Below are positions 1 to 7,844 of a stretch of 16,181 bases of DNA, piece after piece (within the stretch, counting starts at the first letter, position 1; every line of letters starts with the position of its first letter). This DNA is from Clostridia bacterium (GTDB lineage: Bacteria > Bacillota_A > Clostridia > Oscillospirales > CAG-272). Where the stretch lies: contig JAFXWT010000364.1 of assembly GCA_017542695.1 (NCBI GenBank), positions 1 through 16,181 of the forward strand. The letters are read 5' to 3'. The notes below the pieces were generated by a model. That model ran no database searches, was not told the DNA's origin, and saw only the letters and a program-made list of their open reading frames with translations. Made by a program: the position numbers and the translations under genes.

Positions 1-1
1 C

Positions 2-550
2 ATTTCCCTGTTCAATACCGACCTTGCGAACACGCTCGGCAACCTGGCGAGCCGCACCGTTGCGATGACGAAAAAATATTTCGGCGGAACGATCCCCGCG
101 TCGAGCGAACCGACGGAATTTGACAAAGAACTCAAAGACGCGGCGAAGGCGGCGTACGACGGGTTCGTCAAAAACATCGACGCTTTCTGCCTTTCCGACG
201 CCGTCGCTTCGGCGATGGAGCTTTGCCGCCGCGCAAACAAATACATTGATCAAACTATGCCGTGGGCGCTCTCAAAGGACGAATCAAAGCGAGCAACGCT
301 TGAAACGGTCATCTACAATCTGCTTGAAACACTGCGCATAGCGGCGCTAATTCTCTCACCCGTAATGCCGGATGCGTGCGGAAAGATCCTTTCCGCGATC
401 GGCGCGGACAGCGACGAGTTCGAGTCCGCGGCAACTTTCGGCGGGCTTGAGAGCAGAAACAGCGTCGGCGATCTGCCGATACTTTTCGCGCGTCTTGATG
501 AAGCGAAAACGCTCGCAATGATCGAGGCGGATCAAGTTCAAAATGCATAA
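2..550 (+). CDS. metG: Methionyl-tRNA synthetase, C-terminal part (5' end outside window)
   Basis: This is the last 182 residues of MetRS, which charges tRNA-Met with methionine in the cytoplasm. The frame is open from base 2, so the start lies upstream. The visible part matches the anticodon-binding helical domain: a stretch like FNTDLANTLGNL near the window start, then the YIDQTMPWALSKD segment and the LSPVMPDACGKI segment, all typical of that domain. The catalytic HIGH and KMSKS motifs would lie upstream and are not seen. The protein ends soon after this domain, so it lacks the C-terminal Trbp111/EMAP-like tRNA-binding extension found in many bacterial MetRS. The gene overlaps the following tatD start by 8 bases, which implies translational coupling. 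A metG-tatD neighbourhood is common in Firmicutes. Family assignment is firm. Confidence 0.93.
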   Translation: MSLFNTDLANTLGNLASRTVAMTKKYFGGTIPASSEPTEFDKELKDAAKAAYDGFVKNIDAFCLSDAVASAMELCRRANKYIDQTMPWALSKDESKRATLETVIYNLLETLRIAALILSPVMPDACGKILSAIGADSDEFESAATFGGLESRNSVGDLPILFARLDEAKTLAMIEADQVQNA

Positions 551-1316
551 GCTTTTCGACACGCACGCGCACTACACCGACGAGCGACTTGCGGGAAATT
601 TCGCGCTCATCGAAGAAATTTTTTCGGGCGATATCGGGCATATAACGTGCGTCGCGTCAAACGTCGACGACGCGAAACGGTGCATCGAGATAGCAGAAAA
701 ATACCCACATATGTACGCAACTGTCGGCATCCATCCGCACGACTGCGAGGGGCATACCGACGTTTCGGGTGACATTGACAAGATAGCGGCGCTCGCCTCA
801 CACAAAAAGATCGTCGCCGTCGGCGAGATCGGACTCGATTACCACTACGACAAGGATTGGGAGCAAACACAGAAGGAGTATTTCGACGCGCAGCTGTCGC
901 TTGCCGAAACGCTCGATCTTCCCGTCATAATCCACGACCGCGACGCGCACGGCGACGTTTTCGACATAATCAGCGCGCATCCGAAGTCGCGCGGGATAAT
1001 CCACAGTTGCTCGGAAAGCGCCGAGATGGTAAAGGAATACGTCAAAATGGGGTGGTACATTTCGTTTTCGGGTGTGATCACGTTCAAAAACGCGACGAAG
1101 ATACTCGACGCGGTGAGGGCGACGCCGACGGATCGCATCCTTGTCGAAACGGACTGCCCGTATCTTGCTCCCGTGCCGATGCGCGGGCGCGACAACACGA
1201 GCGCATATCTTCACTTTACGGCTGAAAAAGCCGCCGAAGTGCTTGGCATGGAATACGGCGAATTTGCGCGCGTTTCAACCGAAAACGCGCTCCGCGTTTA
1301 CAATATCAAAGAGTGA
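543..1316 (+). CDS. tatD: TatD-family metal-dependent deoxyribonuclease
   Basis: A 257-residue TIM-barrel hydrolase of the TatD family (YabD/YcfH type), close to the usual family length. Metal-binding residues are visible in the expected order: H8 and H10 (DTHAH), E95 (GEIGLDYH), H131 (VIIHDRDA), H154 (IIHSCSES) and D204 (ETDCPYLAP). Members are cytoplasmic Mg2+-dependent 3'-5' DNases or phosphodiesterases linked to DNA repair and turnover. The ATG at 543 lies inside the end of metG, with an AGG-containing stretch about 15 bases upstream. The next gene starts at its stop codon (TGATG). The physiological substrate cannot be read from the sequence. Confidence 0.95.
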   Translation: MHKLFDTHAHYTDERLAGNFALIEEIFSGDIGHITCVASNVDDAKRCIEIAEKYPHMYATVGIHPHDCEGHTDVSGDIDKIAALASHKKIVAVGEIGLDYHYDKDWEQTQKEYFDAQLSLAETLDLPVIIHDRDAHGDVFDIISAHPKSRGIIHSCSESAEMVKEYVKMGWYISFSGVITFKNATKILDAVRATPTDRILVETDCPYLAPVPMRGRDNTSAYLHFTAEKAAEVLGMEYGEFARVSTENALRVYNIKE

Positions 1317-2077
1317 TGGAACACGAATTTATCATATCTCACGCGCTCGATCTTGCGCGGCGGTGCCGCGAGGACTATGTTGCGACGAACACGAGCTTTC
1401 TCGATATGTCTGAGCGCGCAGTGCTTGACTCCGCGCTTCGCGGATGCGGCGTGAATTACGTTTTTTTCGGCGGCTACGACGACGCGGAACGCTCGGTCTG
1501 CGTTTTTCTGCCCGAATATATCGAAAGCGAAGACGAATTTTTCACGGGAGACGAGTGCCCAATCGAGATTCTCCGGTGTCGGTGCCGCGCGGGCTCGCCT
1601 GAACTAAGTCACCGCGACTTTCTCGGCTCTCTGATGGCGCTTGGGATAAAGCGCGAAAACACAGGCGACATCTTGGTTTATCCCAGCGGCGCCGATATAA
1701 TCATACTGAAAGACATTGAAAAATTTCTGCTTAACGAATACAAAAGCGCGGGGCGCGTCAGTTTTGAAACGGCGGTCGTACCCGTCGCCGAGATTCGCCG
1801 TCCCGAACAGAAAAAAATTGAGATCCGCGGCTCAGTCGCGTCGGCGCGGCTCGATAATCTGATATCCGAAGCGTTCGCGCTGTCGCGCGACGCTGCTGCG
1901 GAAGCGATCATCGGCGGACTTGTGTTTGTCGACAATGCAAAAGTGACGAAAATCGACGCGCGCGTCGCCGAGGGATCAAAACTCGTGCTCCGCGGCAAAG
2001 GAAAAATCGTTTTTTGCAAGATCGTCGGCGAAACGCGGCGCGGGCGGCTTTCCGTCATATTTGAAAAATACGTGTGA
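1316..2077 (+). CDS. ylmH: YlmH-family S4-domain RNA-binding protein
   Basis: About 253 residues. The C-terminal part (roughly residues 170-240) is an S4 RNA-binding domain: the pattern RLDNLISEAFALSR, then AAEAIIGGLVFVDN, then a lysine-rich end with LRGKGKIVF. The N-terminal two thirds match the YlmH N-terminal region, with a GVNYVFFGGYDDAER segment. In Bacillus, YlmH binds the ribosome and can act in ribosome-associated quality control of stalled nascent chains; elsewhere it lies near division genes. Here it sits instead between tatD and an rRNA methyltransferase, which fits a ribosome role. I take ATG 1316, which overlaps the tatD stop as TGATG; GTG 1313 is the in-frame alternative. No strong ribosome binding site is seen, so translational coupling is likely. 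Confidence 0.85.
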   Translation: MEHEFIISHALDLARRCREDYVATNTSFLDMSERAVLDSALRGCGVNYVFFGGYDDAERSVCVFLPEYIESEDEFFTGDECPIEILRCRCRAGSPELSHRDFLGSLMALGIKRENTGDILVYPSGADIIILKDIEKFLLNEYKSAGRVSFETAVVPVAEIRRPEQKKIEIRGSVASARLDNLISEAFALSRDAAAEAIIGGLVFVDNAKVTKIDARVAEGSKLVLRGKGKIVFCKIVGETRRGRLSVIFEKYV

Positions 2078-2084
2078 GGTCAAA

Positions 2085-2900
2085 ATGGACTGTTTTATCT
2101 GCCCTGTGTGCCGCCAAACGCTTCACCGCGAAGGTAATTCCCTGTTCTGCGAAAAGCGGCATTGCTACGACATATCAAGGCGCGGTTACGTCAATCTTCT
2201 GATGAGTCAGGCGTCGTCCGCCGCGCGACACGGCGACGGAAAAGACATGATAGCAGCGCGGCGAGATTTTCTTAATCTCGGACTTTACGACAAGATCGCA
2301 GACGCTGTGACAGATGAGATCGTGCGTCATGCAACTCCCGATATGATGATGCTCGACGTAGGATGCGGCGAGTGCTATTACACGGCAAAAGCCGCGTCAA
2401 CGCTTGAAAAATTCCGTCCGACGGTGGCCGGCATCGACATATCGAAAGACGCGCTCGCGGCAGGAGCAAAACGCGGCGCGAGCATGGCGCTCGCCGTCGC
2501 TTCGGCATTCGATCTGCCCGTCGGAGACGGGTGCGTCGACGTTTTGATGAATCTGTTCGCTCCGCACGACGAGAGCGAGTTTTTGCGCGTGATGAAAACA
2601 GGCGGTCTGCTCGTTCGGGCTTTCCCTGCCGAGCGACATCTGTTTGAGCTAAAAGCGGCGCTCTACGACACACCGTATGAAAACGAAAAACCGACTATCA
2701 ACATTGACGGATTTGATACCATAAACGTGCGCCGCCTGACGTATGAAATCGCGCTCGGATCAAACGTCGACGTCAGAAACCTTTTCAAAATGACGCCGTA
2801 TTCGTACAAAACCGGCGCGCAAGATGAAAAAAAGCTCGACGGCATTAACAATATCAAGCTCACCGTCGACGTTATCGTTGCCGCGTACATAAAGAAATAA
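2085..2900 (+). CDS. rlmA: RlmA-family 23S rRNA (guanine-N1)-methyltransferase
   Basis: About 271 residues. An N-terminal zinc module carries C6, C9, C22 and H26 (CPVC ... CEKRH), followed by the diagnostic YDISRRGYVNLL and AARRDFL segments. A class I SAM-binding motif, LDVGCGE, sits at residues 90-96. This is the RlmA/RrmA/TlrB architecture, which methylates N1 of G745 or G748 in 23S rRNA helix 35. In Gram-positive bacteria the G748 (RlmA-II) enzyme is the usual form and some members affect macrolide (tylosin) susceptibility, but the target cannot be fixed from sequence. I chose ATG 2085 because a GAGGT ribosome binding site overlaps the ylmH stop at 2076-2080. An in-frame TTG at 2061 would give eight extra residues inside ylmH and is less likely. 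Confidence 0.9.
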   Translation: MDCFICPVCRQTLHREGNSLFCEKRHCYDISRRGYVNLLMSQASSAARHGDGKDMIAARRDFLNLGLYDKIADAVTDEIVRHATPDMMMLDVGCGECYYTAKAASTLEKFRPTVAGIDISKDALAAGAKRGASMALAVASAFDLPVGDGCVDVLMNLFAPHDESEFLRVMKTGGLLVRAFPAERHLFELKAALYDTPYENEKPTINIDGFDTINVRRLTYEIALGSNVDVRNLFKMTPYSYKTGAQDEKKLDGINNIKLTVDVIVAAYIKK

Positions 2901-2948
2901 CAAATTTAATTATTCAAATATATCAATGTATTTTCGGAGGAACAAACA

Positions 2949-3218
2949 ATGAATGCTGTGATTTCGGTAACAGGAAAAGACTCGACGGGCATCGTCGCAA
3001 AAGTCAGCGCAAAGTGCGCCGAATACGGCGCTAACATCGGAGACATATCGCAGAGCGTCCTCGACGGGTATTTTGTAATGATAATGATCGTCGACATCGA
3101 CAAGCTCGCCGTCGATTTCTCGAAATTCGTTGACATTATGAACGAGCTCGGAAAAAACTCACACCTTGTTATCAACACAATGCACGAGCAGATATTCAAC
3201 TCGATGCACAAGATTTAA
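2949..3218 (+). CDS. ACT-domain protein, UPF0237 family
   Basis: An 89-residue single ACT domain. The N-terminal strand, then the TGKDSTGIVAKVSAKCAEYGANI segment (start of the small-molecule-binding helix) and NIGDISQSVLDGYFVM, are hallmarks of UPF0237. ACT domains usually bind amino acids or similar ligands and control partner enzymes. It has a good ribosome binding site (CGGAGGA, 2936-2942) and follows a 48-base AT-rich gap after rlmA, with no convincing promoter. The next gene, UPF0210, starts 9 bases after its stop. The two families are widely paired, so a regulatory subunit role is a fair inference. The ligand is unknown. Confidence 0.9.
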   Translation: MNAVISVTGKDSTGIVAKVSAKCAEYGANIGDISQSVLDGYFVMIMIVDIDKLAVDFSKFVDIMNELGKNSHLVINTMHEQIFNSMHKI

Positions 3219-3227
3219 GGAGCGATT

Positions 3228-4592
3228 ATGCCTATTATCAGCACAAAAGACATCCTCGAAACGATAAGCATGATAAGTGAGGAAAACCTCGATATCAGAA
3301 CGATAACGATGGGTATTTCCCTTTTCGACTGTGTTTCAGAGGACACAGATCGCCTTTGCGATAAAATATACGATAAAATAACGAGACGCGCGGAAAAACT
3401 AGTCGTTACCGGCGAATCGATCGAGAAAAAATACGGCGTTCCCGTTATAAACAAGCGTATTTCCGTCACTCCCGTGTCGCTCATCGGCGGCTCGGCGGAC
3501 GCTGACGGATACATAAAGATCGCTCGAGCGCTCGACCGCGCGGCGCGCACGACGGGCACGAATTTCATAGGCGGTTTTACCGCCCTTGCTCACAAAGGGC
3601 TGACGCGCGGCGCGTCCGCGCTCATAGACGCGATCCCCGAGGCACTCTCGACGACGGAGCGGCTCTGCTCTTCCGTCAACGTAGCGTCTACGAAGGCGGG
3701 CATTAACATGGACGCCGTTAAAAGAATGGGAAAAGTAATAAAAAATCTCGCGTATATCACGCGAGATAGCGATTCGATAGGGTGCGCGAAGCTGGTCGTG
3801 TTCGCCAACGCACCAGAAGACAATCCGTTCATGGCAGGCGCATTCCACGGCGCGGGCGAGGCGGAAACGGCGATCAACGTCGGCATTTCCGGTCCCGGTG
3901 TCGTCGCATCGGCGATAAAACGCGCGGGTAACTGCGACCTTTCGGAGCTTGCCGAGGTGATCAAGCGCACGGCGTTCAAGATAACGCGAGTCGGTCAGCT
4001 TGCCCTTGGTGAAGCGGCTGACGCGCTCGGCGCTGAGCGCGGAATCGTCGATCTTTCCCTCGCTCCGACTCCCGCCGTCGGCGACTCGGTCGCCTACATA
4101 CTCGAAGAAATGGGACTTACGTCCGTCGGCGCTCACGGCACGACGGCGTGCCTCTACATGCTCAACGACGCGGTGAAAAAGGGCGGACTCATGGCGGCGC
4201 ACGCCGTCGGCGGTCTTTCCGGCTCGTTCATTCCGGTATCCGAGGACGCGGGCATGATCGCCGCCGTCGAACGCGGTGCGCTGACGCTTGAAAAGCTCGA
4301 AGCGATGACGTCGGTCTGCTCAGTCGGACTCGATATGATCGCCGTTCCGGGCGACACGGACGAAAACGTCATTTCGGGCATCATCGCCGACGAGATAGCC
4401 ATCGGCGTTGCGAACACGAAGACGACAGCCGTCCGCATCATTCCCGCTTACGGCAAAAAGATAGGCGACAGCGTATCTTTCGGCGGCCTGCTCGGTCGCG
4501 CGCCCGTGATGGAAGTCAACAACTACTCCCCCGAAAAATTTATTTCACGCGGCGGTCACATCCCCGCGCCGATCCACTCGCTGAAAAACTGA
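3228..4592 (+). CDS. UPF0210 (DUF711) PFL-like family protein
   Basis: A 454-residue member of UPF0210, about full length for the family. Recognisable segments include [14 protein letters not shown] near the N-terminus, then [40 protein letters not shown], and the closing [13 protein letters not shown]. Databases often name the family for a resemblance to the pyruvate formate-lyase fold, but no reaction is established. I see no canonical glycyl-radical RVxGY motif. It is co-transcribed with the ACT-domain gene just upstream (ribosome binding site AAGGAG spanning that gene's stop) and overlaps the amidase gene downstream by one base. Confidence 0.92.
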   Translation: MPIISTKDILETISMISEENLDIRTITMGISLFDCVSEDTDRLCDKIYDKITRRAEKLVVTGESIEKKYGVPVINKRISVTPVSLIGGSADADGYIKIARALDRAARTTGTNFIGGFTALAHKGLTRGASALIDAIPEALSTTERLCSSVNVASTKAGINMDAVKRMGKVIKNLAYITRDSDSIGCAKLVVFANAPEDNPFMAGAFHGAGEAETAINVGISGPGVVASAIKRAGNCDLSELAEVIKRTAFKITRVGQLALGEAADALGAERGIVDLSLAPTPAVGDSVAYILEEMGLTSVGAHGTTACLYMLNDAVKKGGLMAAHAVGGLSGSFIPVSEDAGMIAAVERGALTLEKLEAMTSVCSVGLDMIAVPGDTDENVISGIIADEIAIGVANTKTTAVRIIPAYGKKIGDSVSFGGLLGRAPVMEVNNYSPEKFISRGGHIPAPIHSLKN

Positions 4593-5218
4593 TGAAAGTG
4601 AATATGAGAAAGAAAATACCCACGCCCGCGCTTGCTCTGATAGTTGCCGTCGCGGTGATAATCGCCGTTTTCCTGATACTGTGGCTGACAAAAGGAAGCG
4701 GCGACACGCCGCAGAGCGCGGTAAAAGAACCTAATATCGACGTGCGGATCATTAAAATGAGCGACTACACTTACGACGGCGAAAAGCTCGGCGACGTCAG
4801 AAATCTTGTCGTTCACTACGTCGCAAACCCCGGTTCAACGGCGATCGCAAACAGAAATTATTTCAATTCCCTGTCCGGCGGTCACGGCGTTTCCGCGTCT
4901 GCGCACTTCATCGTCGGACTCGACGGAGAGATAATCCAATGCGTGCCGCTCGACTGCGTGGCATGGGCGAACGGAAGCCGCGAATCGAACCTTCATTCGA
5001 TCTCGATCGAGTGCTGTCACCCGACGAGCGACGGGCATTTCAATGAAAAAACGCTCGCATCTCTGCGACAGCTTCTTGCGTGGCTTTGCGACAAATATTC
5101 GCTCGATAAGGATGCGATCATCCGCCACTACGACGTGACGGGCAAGGATTGCCCGCGATATTTCGTCGCGCACCCCGACGAATGGGAAGCGTTCAAAGCG
5201 AGCGTGTTTGAAAAATGA
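4592..5218 (+). CDS. Membrane-anchored N-acetylmuramoyl-L-alanine amidase (Amidase_2/PGRP fold)
   Basis: 208 residues. A short basic N-terminus and a hydrophobic segment (about residues 13-32) form an uncleaved signal anchor, placing the catalytic domain outside the membrane. The Amidase_2 domain (about 50-205) has the zinc ligands H75 (VVHYVAN), H179 (IIRHYDVTG) and C187 (KDCPRYF), with E140 (SIECCHP) in the catalytic Glu position. It should cut the bond between N-acetylmuramic acid and the peptide stem, in cell-wall remodelling or recycling. No SH3 or LysM binding domain is present. It overlaps the UPF0210 stop by one base (TGATG); ATG 4604 is a possible alternative start. It is the last gene of the operon. 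Confidence 0.9.
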   Translation: MKVNMRKKIPTPALALIVAVAVIIAVFLILWLTKGSGDTPQSAVKEPNIDVRIIKMSDYTYDGEKLGDVRNLVVHYVANPGSTAIANRNYFNSLSGGHGVSASAHFIVGLDGEIIQCVPLDCVAWANGSRESNLHSISIECCHPTSDGHFNEKTLASLRQLLAWLCDKYSLDKDAIIRHYDVTGKDCPRYFVAHPDEWEAFKASVFEK

Positions 5219-5225
5219 GAATATG

Positions 5226-5254
5226 AAAAAGTCCTGCCGTTGCAGGACTTTTTT
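5226..5254. terminator. Bidirectional rho-independent terminator
   Basis: Inverted repeat AAGTCCTGC / GCAGGACTT with a CGTT loop, flanked by an A-run on the left and a T-run on the right. It therefore works as an intrinsic terminator on both strands. It closes the metG-to-amidase operon on the plus strand and the epimerase-glycosyltransferase-dut operon on the minus strand, whose last stop is at 5267. Confidence 0.93.
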
Positions 5255-5266
5255 GATATGTAAATT

Positions 5267-5701
5267 TTATTTACCCGTGCTGCCGAATCCGCTCTCGCCG
5301 CGGCTCGTTTCGTCGAGTTCGTCGCAAATCTCAAACTCGGCTTTGAGAAACGGGGCGATAACAAGCTGGGCGATCCTGTCGCCGCACGACACGGTTTGAA
5401 CTTCCGACGACTGATTATAAAGCGGCACCATGATCTCACCGCGATAGTCCGCGTCGATAACGCCGACCTTGTTCGCAGGCGCGAGACCGCGCTTTGTCGA
5501 AAGTCCGCTCCGCGCATAGATAAAACCGCCGTAGCCCGCGGGAATTTCAAGTGATATGCCCGTATGTATCAGCACCGTTTCGCGCGGCGCTATTTTTATT
5601 TCCGCATCAGTCAGCGCGTAAAGATCGGCGCCCGCGGAAAACTCACTCCCATACGTCGGCAAGATCGCGCGGTCGTTGAGTTTTTTCACGTTTATCTTCA
5701 T
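5267..5701 (-). CDS. dut: Deoxyuridine 5'-triphosphate nucleotidohydrolase (dUTPase)
   Basis: 144 residues, the usual size of trimeric dUTPases. All five motifs are present in order: AGADLYA (23-29), ARSGLS (63-68), GVIDADYRGEI (80-90, with the catalytic Asp likely D83), GDRIAQL (107-113) and RGESGFGSTG (134-143). It hydrolyses dUTP to dUMP and pyrophosphate, keeping uracil out of DNA and supplying dUMP for thymidylate synthesis. The start codon overlaps the stop of the upstream glycosyltransferase by 4 bases (ATGA), so it should be translated by coupling. A nucleotide-pool enzyme behind two sugar genes has no clear shared pathway. Confidence 0.97.
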   Translation of the reverse strand: MKINVKKLNDRAILPTYGSEFSAGADLYALTDAEIKIAPRETVLIHTGISLEIPAGYGGFIYARSGLSTKRGLAPANKVGVIDADYRGEIMVPLYNQSSEVQTVSCGDRIAQLVIAPFLKAEFEICDELDETSRGESGFGSTGK

Positions 5702-6822
5702 TTTATCCCCTTTCTTTCGGCAAGCGTCAGGTACAGTTTTTCAAGTTTTTCGGTCATTATTTCGGCGGAGAATTTTTCATCATACGACCGACGCGCGCTC
5801 TCGCCGAGGCGCGCAAGCAGATCTCTGTTGGAATAAAGCGACAATATCGCCGCGGCAAGCGCGTCCGCGTCTTTTTCGGGAACGACGAGCCCATCGTATC
5901 CGTCTGTCACCGTGTCTGAGTTGCCACCCGAATCAGTGACGACGCTCGGCACGCCGACGCTCATCGCCTCGGTTATCGCAAGTGGCGTCGTTTCAGCACC
6001 GTAAGAGCAGTTTGCCCCGACGTCGAAAATCGAGTAATACGGCGCCATATCGGGCTGAAATCCCGTGAAAACAACACGATCGGAAACGCCTTTTTCGTTT
6101 GCGTAGCATTCGAGTTCGAGCCGCATTTTGCCGTCGCCGACGACAATAAGGTAAACGTCGTTTACGCTGTCTCTGATTCTATTCATCGCGTCGATGAGAT
6201 ACTTGTGTCCCTTGTATTCTTCGAGCCGTGCGGAAATGCCGACAACAAAAGCACCGTCGGGAATTCCGAGCGTTGAGCGGAGCGCCGCTCTTTCGGAATC
6301 CGTAACGTCGCGCATCTTCTCCGCGCCGTTTTGTATCACCGTTATCTTTTTTTCACTGCACCCCGCGGCGACGAGCTGTCGCTTGGCGATCTCCGCCGTT
6401 GCGACGTAGTGCGTCGTGAGCATATCCGAAAACGCGCCGCGGAGTTGTTTTATCGGAAAGCGCTCCGCGCTTTTTTTGTTGCCGAAGGCGCAGTGGCGAG
6501 TCATGATCCTTATCGGGACGCGGCAACGACGAGCCGCCAGCCGCCCTGAAAGCGACGCGTGAGTGTGAACGATATCGGGATTTTCACTTTTGATGATCCG
6601 TATAAGCTCGTGCACGGCGGCCGGCTCGTACGATTTATCTTGCCCGTGCTCCGTCGGGATAACACGCACTCCCGTTTCTTCGATCAGCGGCACAAGCGCC
6701 GAGTTTTTCGGCACGCAGACCGATACGTCGAACATTCCCTTGTCGATATTATTCAGCACAGCCAAAAGGAGCCGTCCGGCTCCTCCGATATTCGTGTCGG
6801 TGATTATGTGAAATACCCTCAT
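5698..6822 (-). CDS. GT4-family glycosyltransferase
   Basis: 374 residues with the two Rossmann domains of GT-B glycosyltransferases. The N-terminal part opens with MRVFHIITDTNIGGAGR, a typical GT4 acceptor-side start with a glycine-rich loop. The C-terminal donor domain has VVGISARLEEYKGHKYLIDA and the EX7E motif (E277 and E285, ETTPLAITEAMS) followed by GVPSVVTDSGGN. It should transfer a sugar from a nucleotide-sugar donor with retention, probably in making a surface glycan or glycolipid. Donor and acceptor are not predictable. No membrane segment is evident. A strong GGAGGGG ribosome binding site precedes ATG 6822. It lies 39 bases after the epimerase gene and overlaps dut. Confidence 0.92.
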   Translation of the reverse strand: MRVFHIITDTNIGGAGRLLLAVLNNIDKGMFDVSVCVPKNSALVPLIEETGVRVIPTEHGQDKSYEPAAVHELIRIIKSENPDIVHTHASLSGRLAARRCRVPIRIMTRHCAFGNKKSAERFPIKQLRGAFSDMLTTHYVATAEIAKRQLVAAGCSEKKITVIQNGAEKMRDVTDSERAALRSTLGIPDGAFVVGISARLEEYKGHKYLIDAMNRIRDSVNDVYLIVVGDGKMRLELECYANEKGVSDRVVFTGFQPDMAPYYSIFDVGANCSYGAETTPLAITEAMSVGVPSVVTDSGGNSDTVTDGYDGLVVPEKDADALAAAILSLYSNRDLLARLGESARRSYDEKFSAEIMTEKLEKLYLTLAERKGIK

Positions 6823-6861
6823 ATTCCCCTCCGCGATAATTATGGCTGTAATGCGTGAAAT

Positions 6862-7710
6862 TTATGCGAAAAACTCGATCTCCGTTTCAAAATCGAATCT
6901 TTCGCCCGCGCCGAGCGCGATCACCGATTTCTTGTCTTTAAGTTCATGCGGTTCGCCGACGTCGTCGGGAATGCCGTACCACGGCTCAACGCATACGAAC
7001 GGCGCACCGGGCTTTGCCCAGAAGAGCAGATACGGCACTTTGCCGAAGCGCATCGTGACGAGCTTCTTTCCGTTTCCGTCGCACACGTCGGCGCTCTCGA
7101 ATTTCGGCGACGGGATGATCAGCGCGTCGTTTTCAAACACGTCCTCCGTCAGCGTCACGCCGTCATCGCACTCGGCGTATGTTTTGGCGCCGTTTATCAG
7201 TCCGTCGGAGCTTACCGTTAACGTTTCGATCTTATCTTTGATCGGGAACACGACGCGCCCGCCGAGCCCCACGCTGAACGCCGGATGCGCGCCGATGGAG
7301 AAATACATCGTTTCCCCGCCCGTGTTGACCGTCGAATACACCGTTTTCAGTTTGCTCCCGTCAAGCGAGAACGAAACGGCAAATTCAAAGTCGAACGGGT
7401 ACTGCATTTTCGTTTTCGCGTCGGAGCGAAGAACGAACGACGCGCGCGTTTCCTCTACTTCAAGCAGATCGAACTCGCGGCGGCGCGCAAATCCGTGCTT
7501 GGGCAGCGAATACCTCTCGCCGCCGACAAAGAACGCGTCCTTTGCGAGCCGTCCGCAGATCGGGAAAAGGATCGGCGCGTGTCCCGACCATACAGTCGGA
7601 TCGCCTTCCCATATGTAATCTCTGCCGTTTTCCTTCAGCACCGCACTCGTCAGTTCAGCGCCGAACGGATTCAAGGTCACTTTCAGTTTTTCGTTTTCAA
7701 TATTTATCAT
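6862..7710 (-). CDS. Aldose 1-epimerase family protein, LacX-like
   Basis: 282 residues of the galactose mutarotase-like beta-sandwich. Visible motifs are PKHGFAR with H72, GAHPAF with H142 (the position of the catalytic His in mutarotases), and FVCVEPWYGIPDD with E242. The length and the EPW motif fit the LacX subgroup better than canonical GalM. Such proteins interconvert alpha and beta anomers of free or phosphorylated hexoses, but LacX-type substrates are poorly defined. An AGGTGATG ribosome binding site precedes the start, and a consensus promoter lies just upstream. It is the first gene of the operon with the glycosyltransferase and dut, so a role in sugar supply is plausible. Confidence 0.88.
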   Translation of the reverse strand: MINIENEKLKVTLNPFGAELTSAVLKENGRDYIWEGDPTVWSGHAPILFPICGRLAKDAFFVGGERYSLPKHGFARRREFDLLEVEETRASFVLRSDAKTKMQYPFDFEFAVSFSLDGSKLKTVYSTVNTGGETMYFSIGAHPAFSVGLGGRVVFPIKDKIETLTVSSDGLINGAKTYAECDDGVTLTEDVFENDALIIPSPKFESADVCDGNGKKLVTMRFGKVPYLLFWAKPGAPFVCVEPWYGIPDDVGEPHELKDKKSVIALGAGERFDFETEIEFFA

Positions 7711-7740
7711 AAAACATCACCTGATTTCCTGATTAAGTAT

Positions 7741-7769
7741 ATAATACAACAAAATCCCTCGCTTGTCAA
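7741..7769 (-). promoter_or_regulatory. Sigma-A-type promoter for the epimerase-GT4-dut operon
   Basis: On the minus strand a TTGACA -35 (plus coordinates 7764-7769) is followed after exactly 17 bases by TATTAT (7741-7746). It points into the epimerase gene starting at 7710. It lies back to back with the thrS promoter at 7803-7830. Confidence 0.8.
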
Positions 7770-7802
7770 TATGCCCGACGCAGACAAAATTCAAAAAAAC
7801 AC

Positions 7803-7830
7803 TTGACAAACCGCGAAAAAAAGATATACT
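7803..7830 (+). promoter_or_regulatory. Sigma-A-type promoter for thrS
   Basis: TTGACA (7803-7808), a 16-base spacer, then TATACT (7825-7830). Transcription should start near 7837, just ahead of the T-box leader. A perfect 16-base palindrome overlaps its -10 end and start site. Confidence 0.82.
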
Positions 7831-7844
7831 ATTACACGTAATAG
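7829..7844. promoter_or_regulatory. Palindrome over the thrS -10/start site (possible operator)
   Basis: CTATTAC-AC-GTAATAG is a perfect 7+2+7 inverted repeat. It shares two bases with the -10 and covers the expected start point. A transcript starting near 7837 would contain only the right half, so it is better placed as a DNA-binding site than as an RNA hairpin. No regulator gene is identifiable nearby. Confidence 0.4.

Noticed and set aside
7720..7735. Tandem CCTGATTT/CCTGATTA repeat in the epimerase leader
   Set aside because: Two 8-base near-copies in an AT-rich leader are not enough to call a regulatory site.
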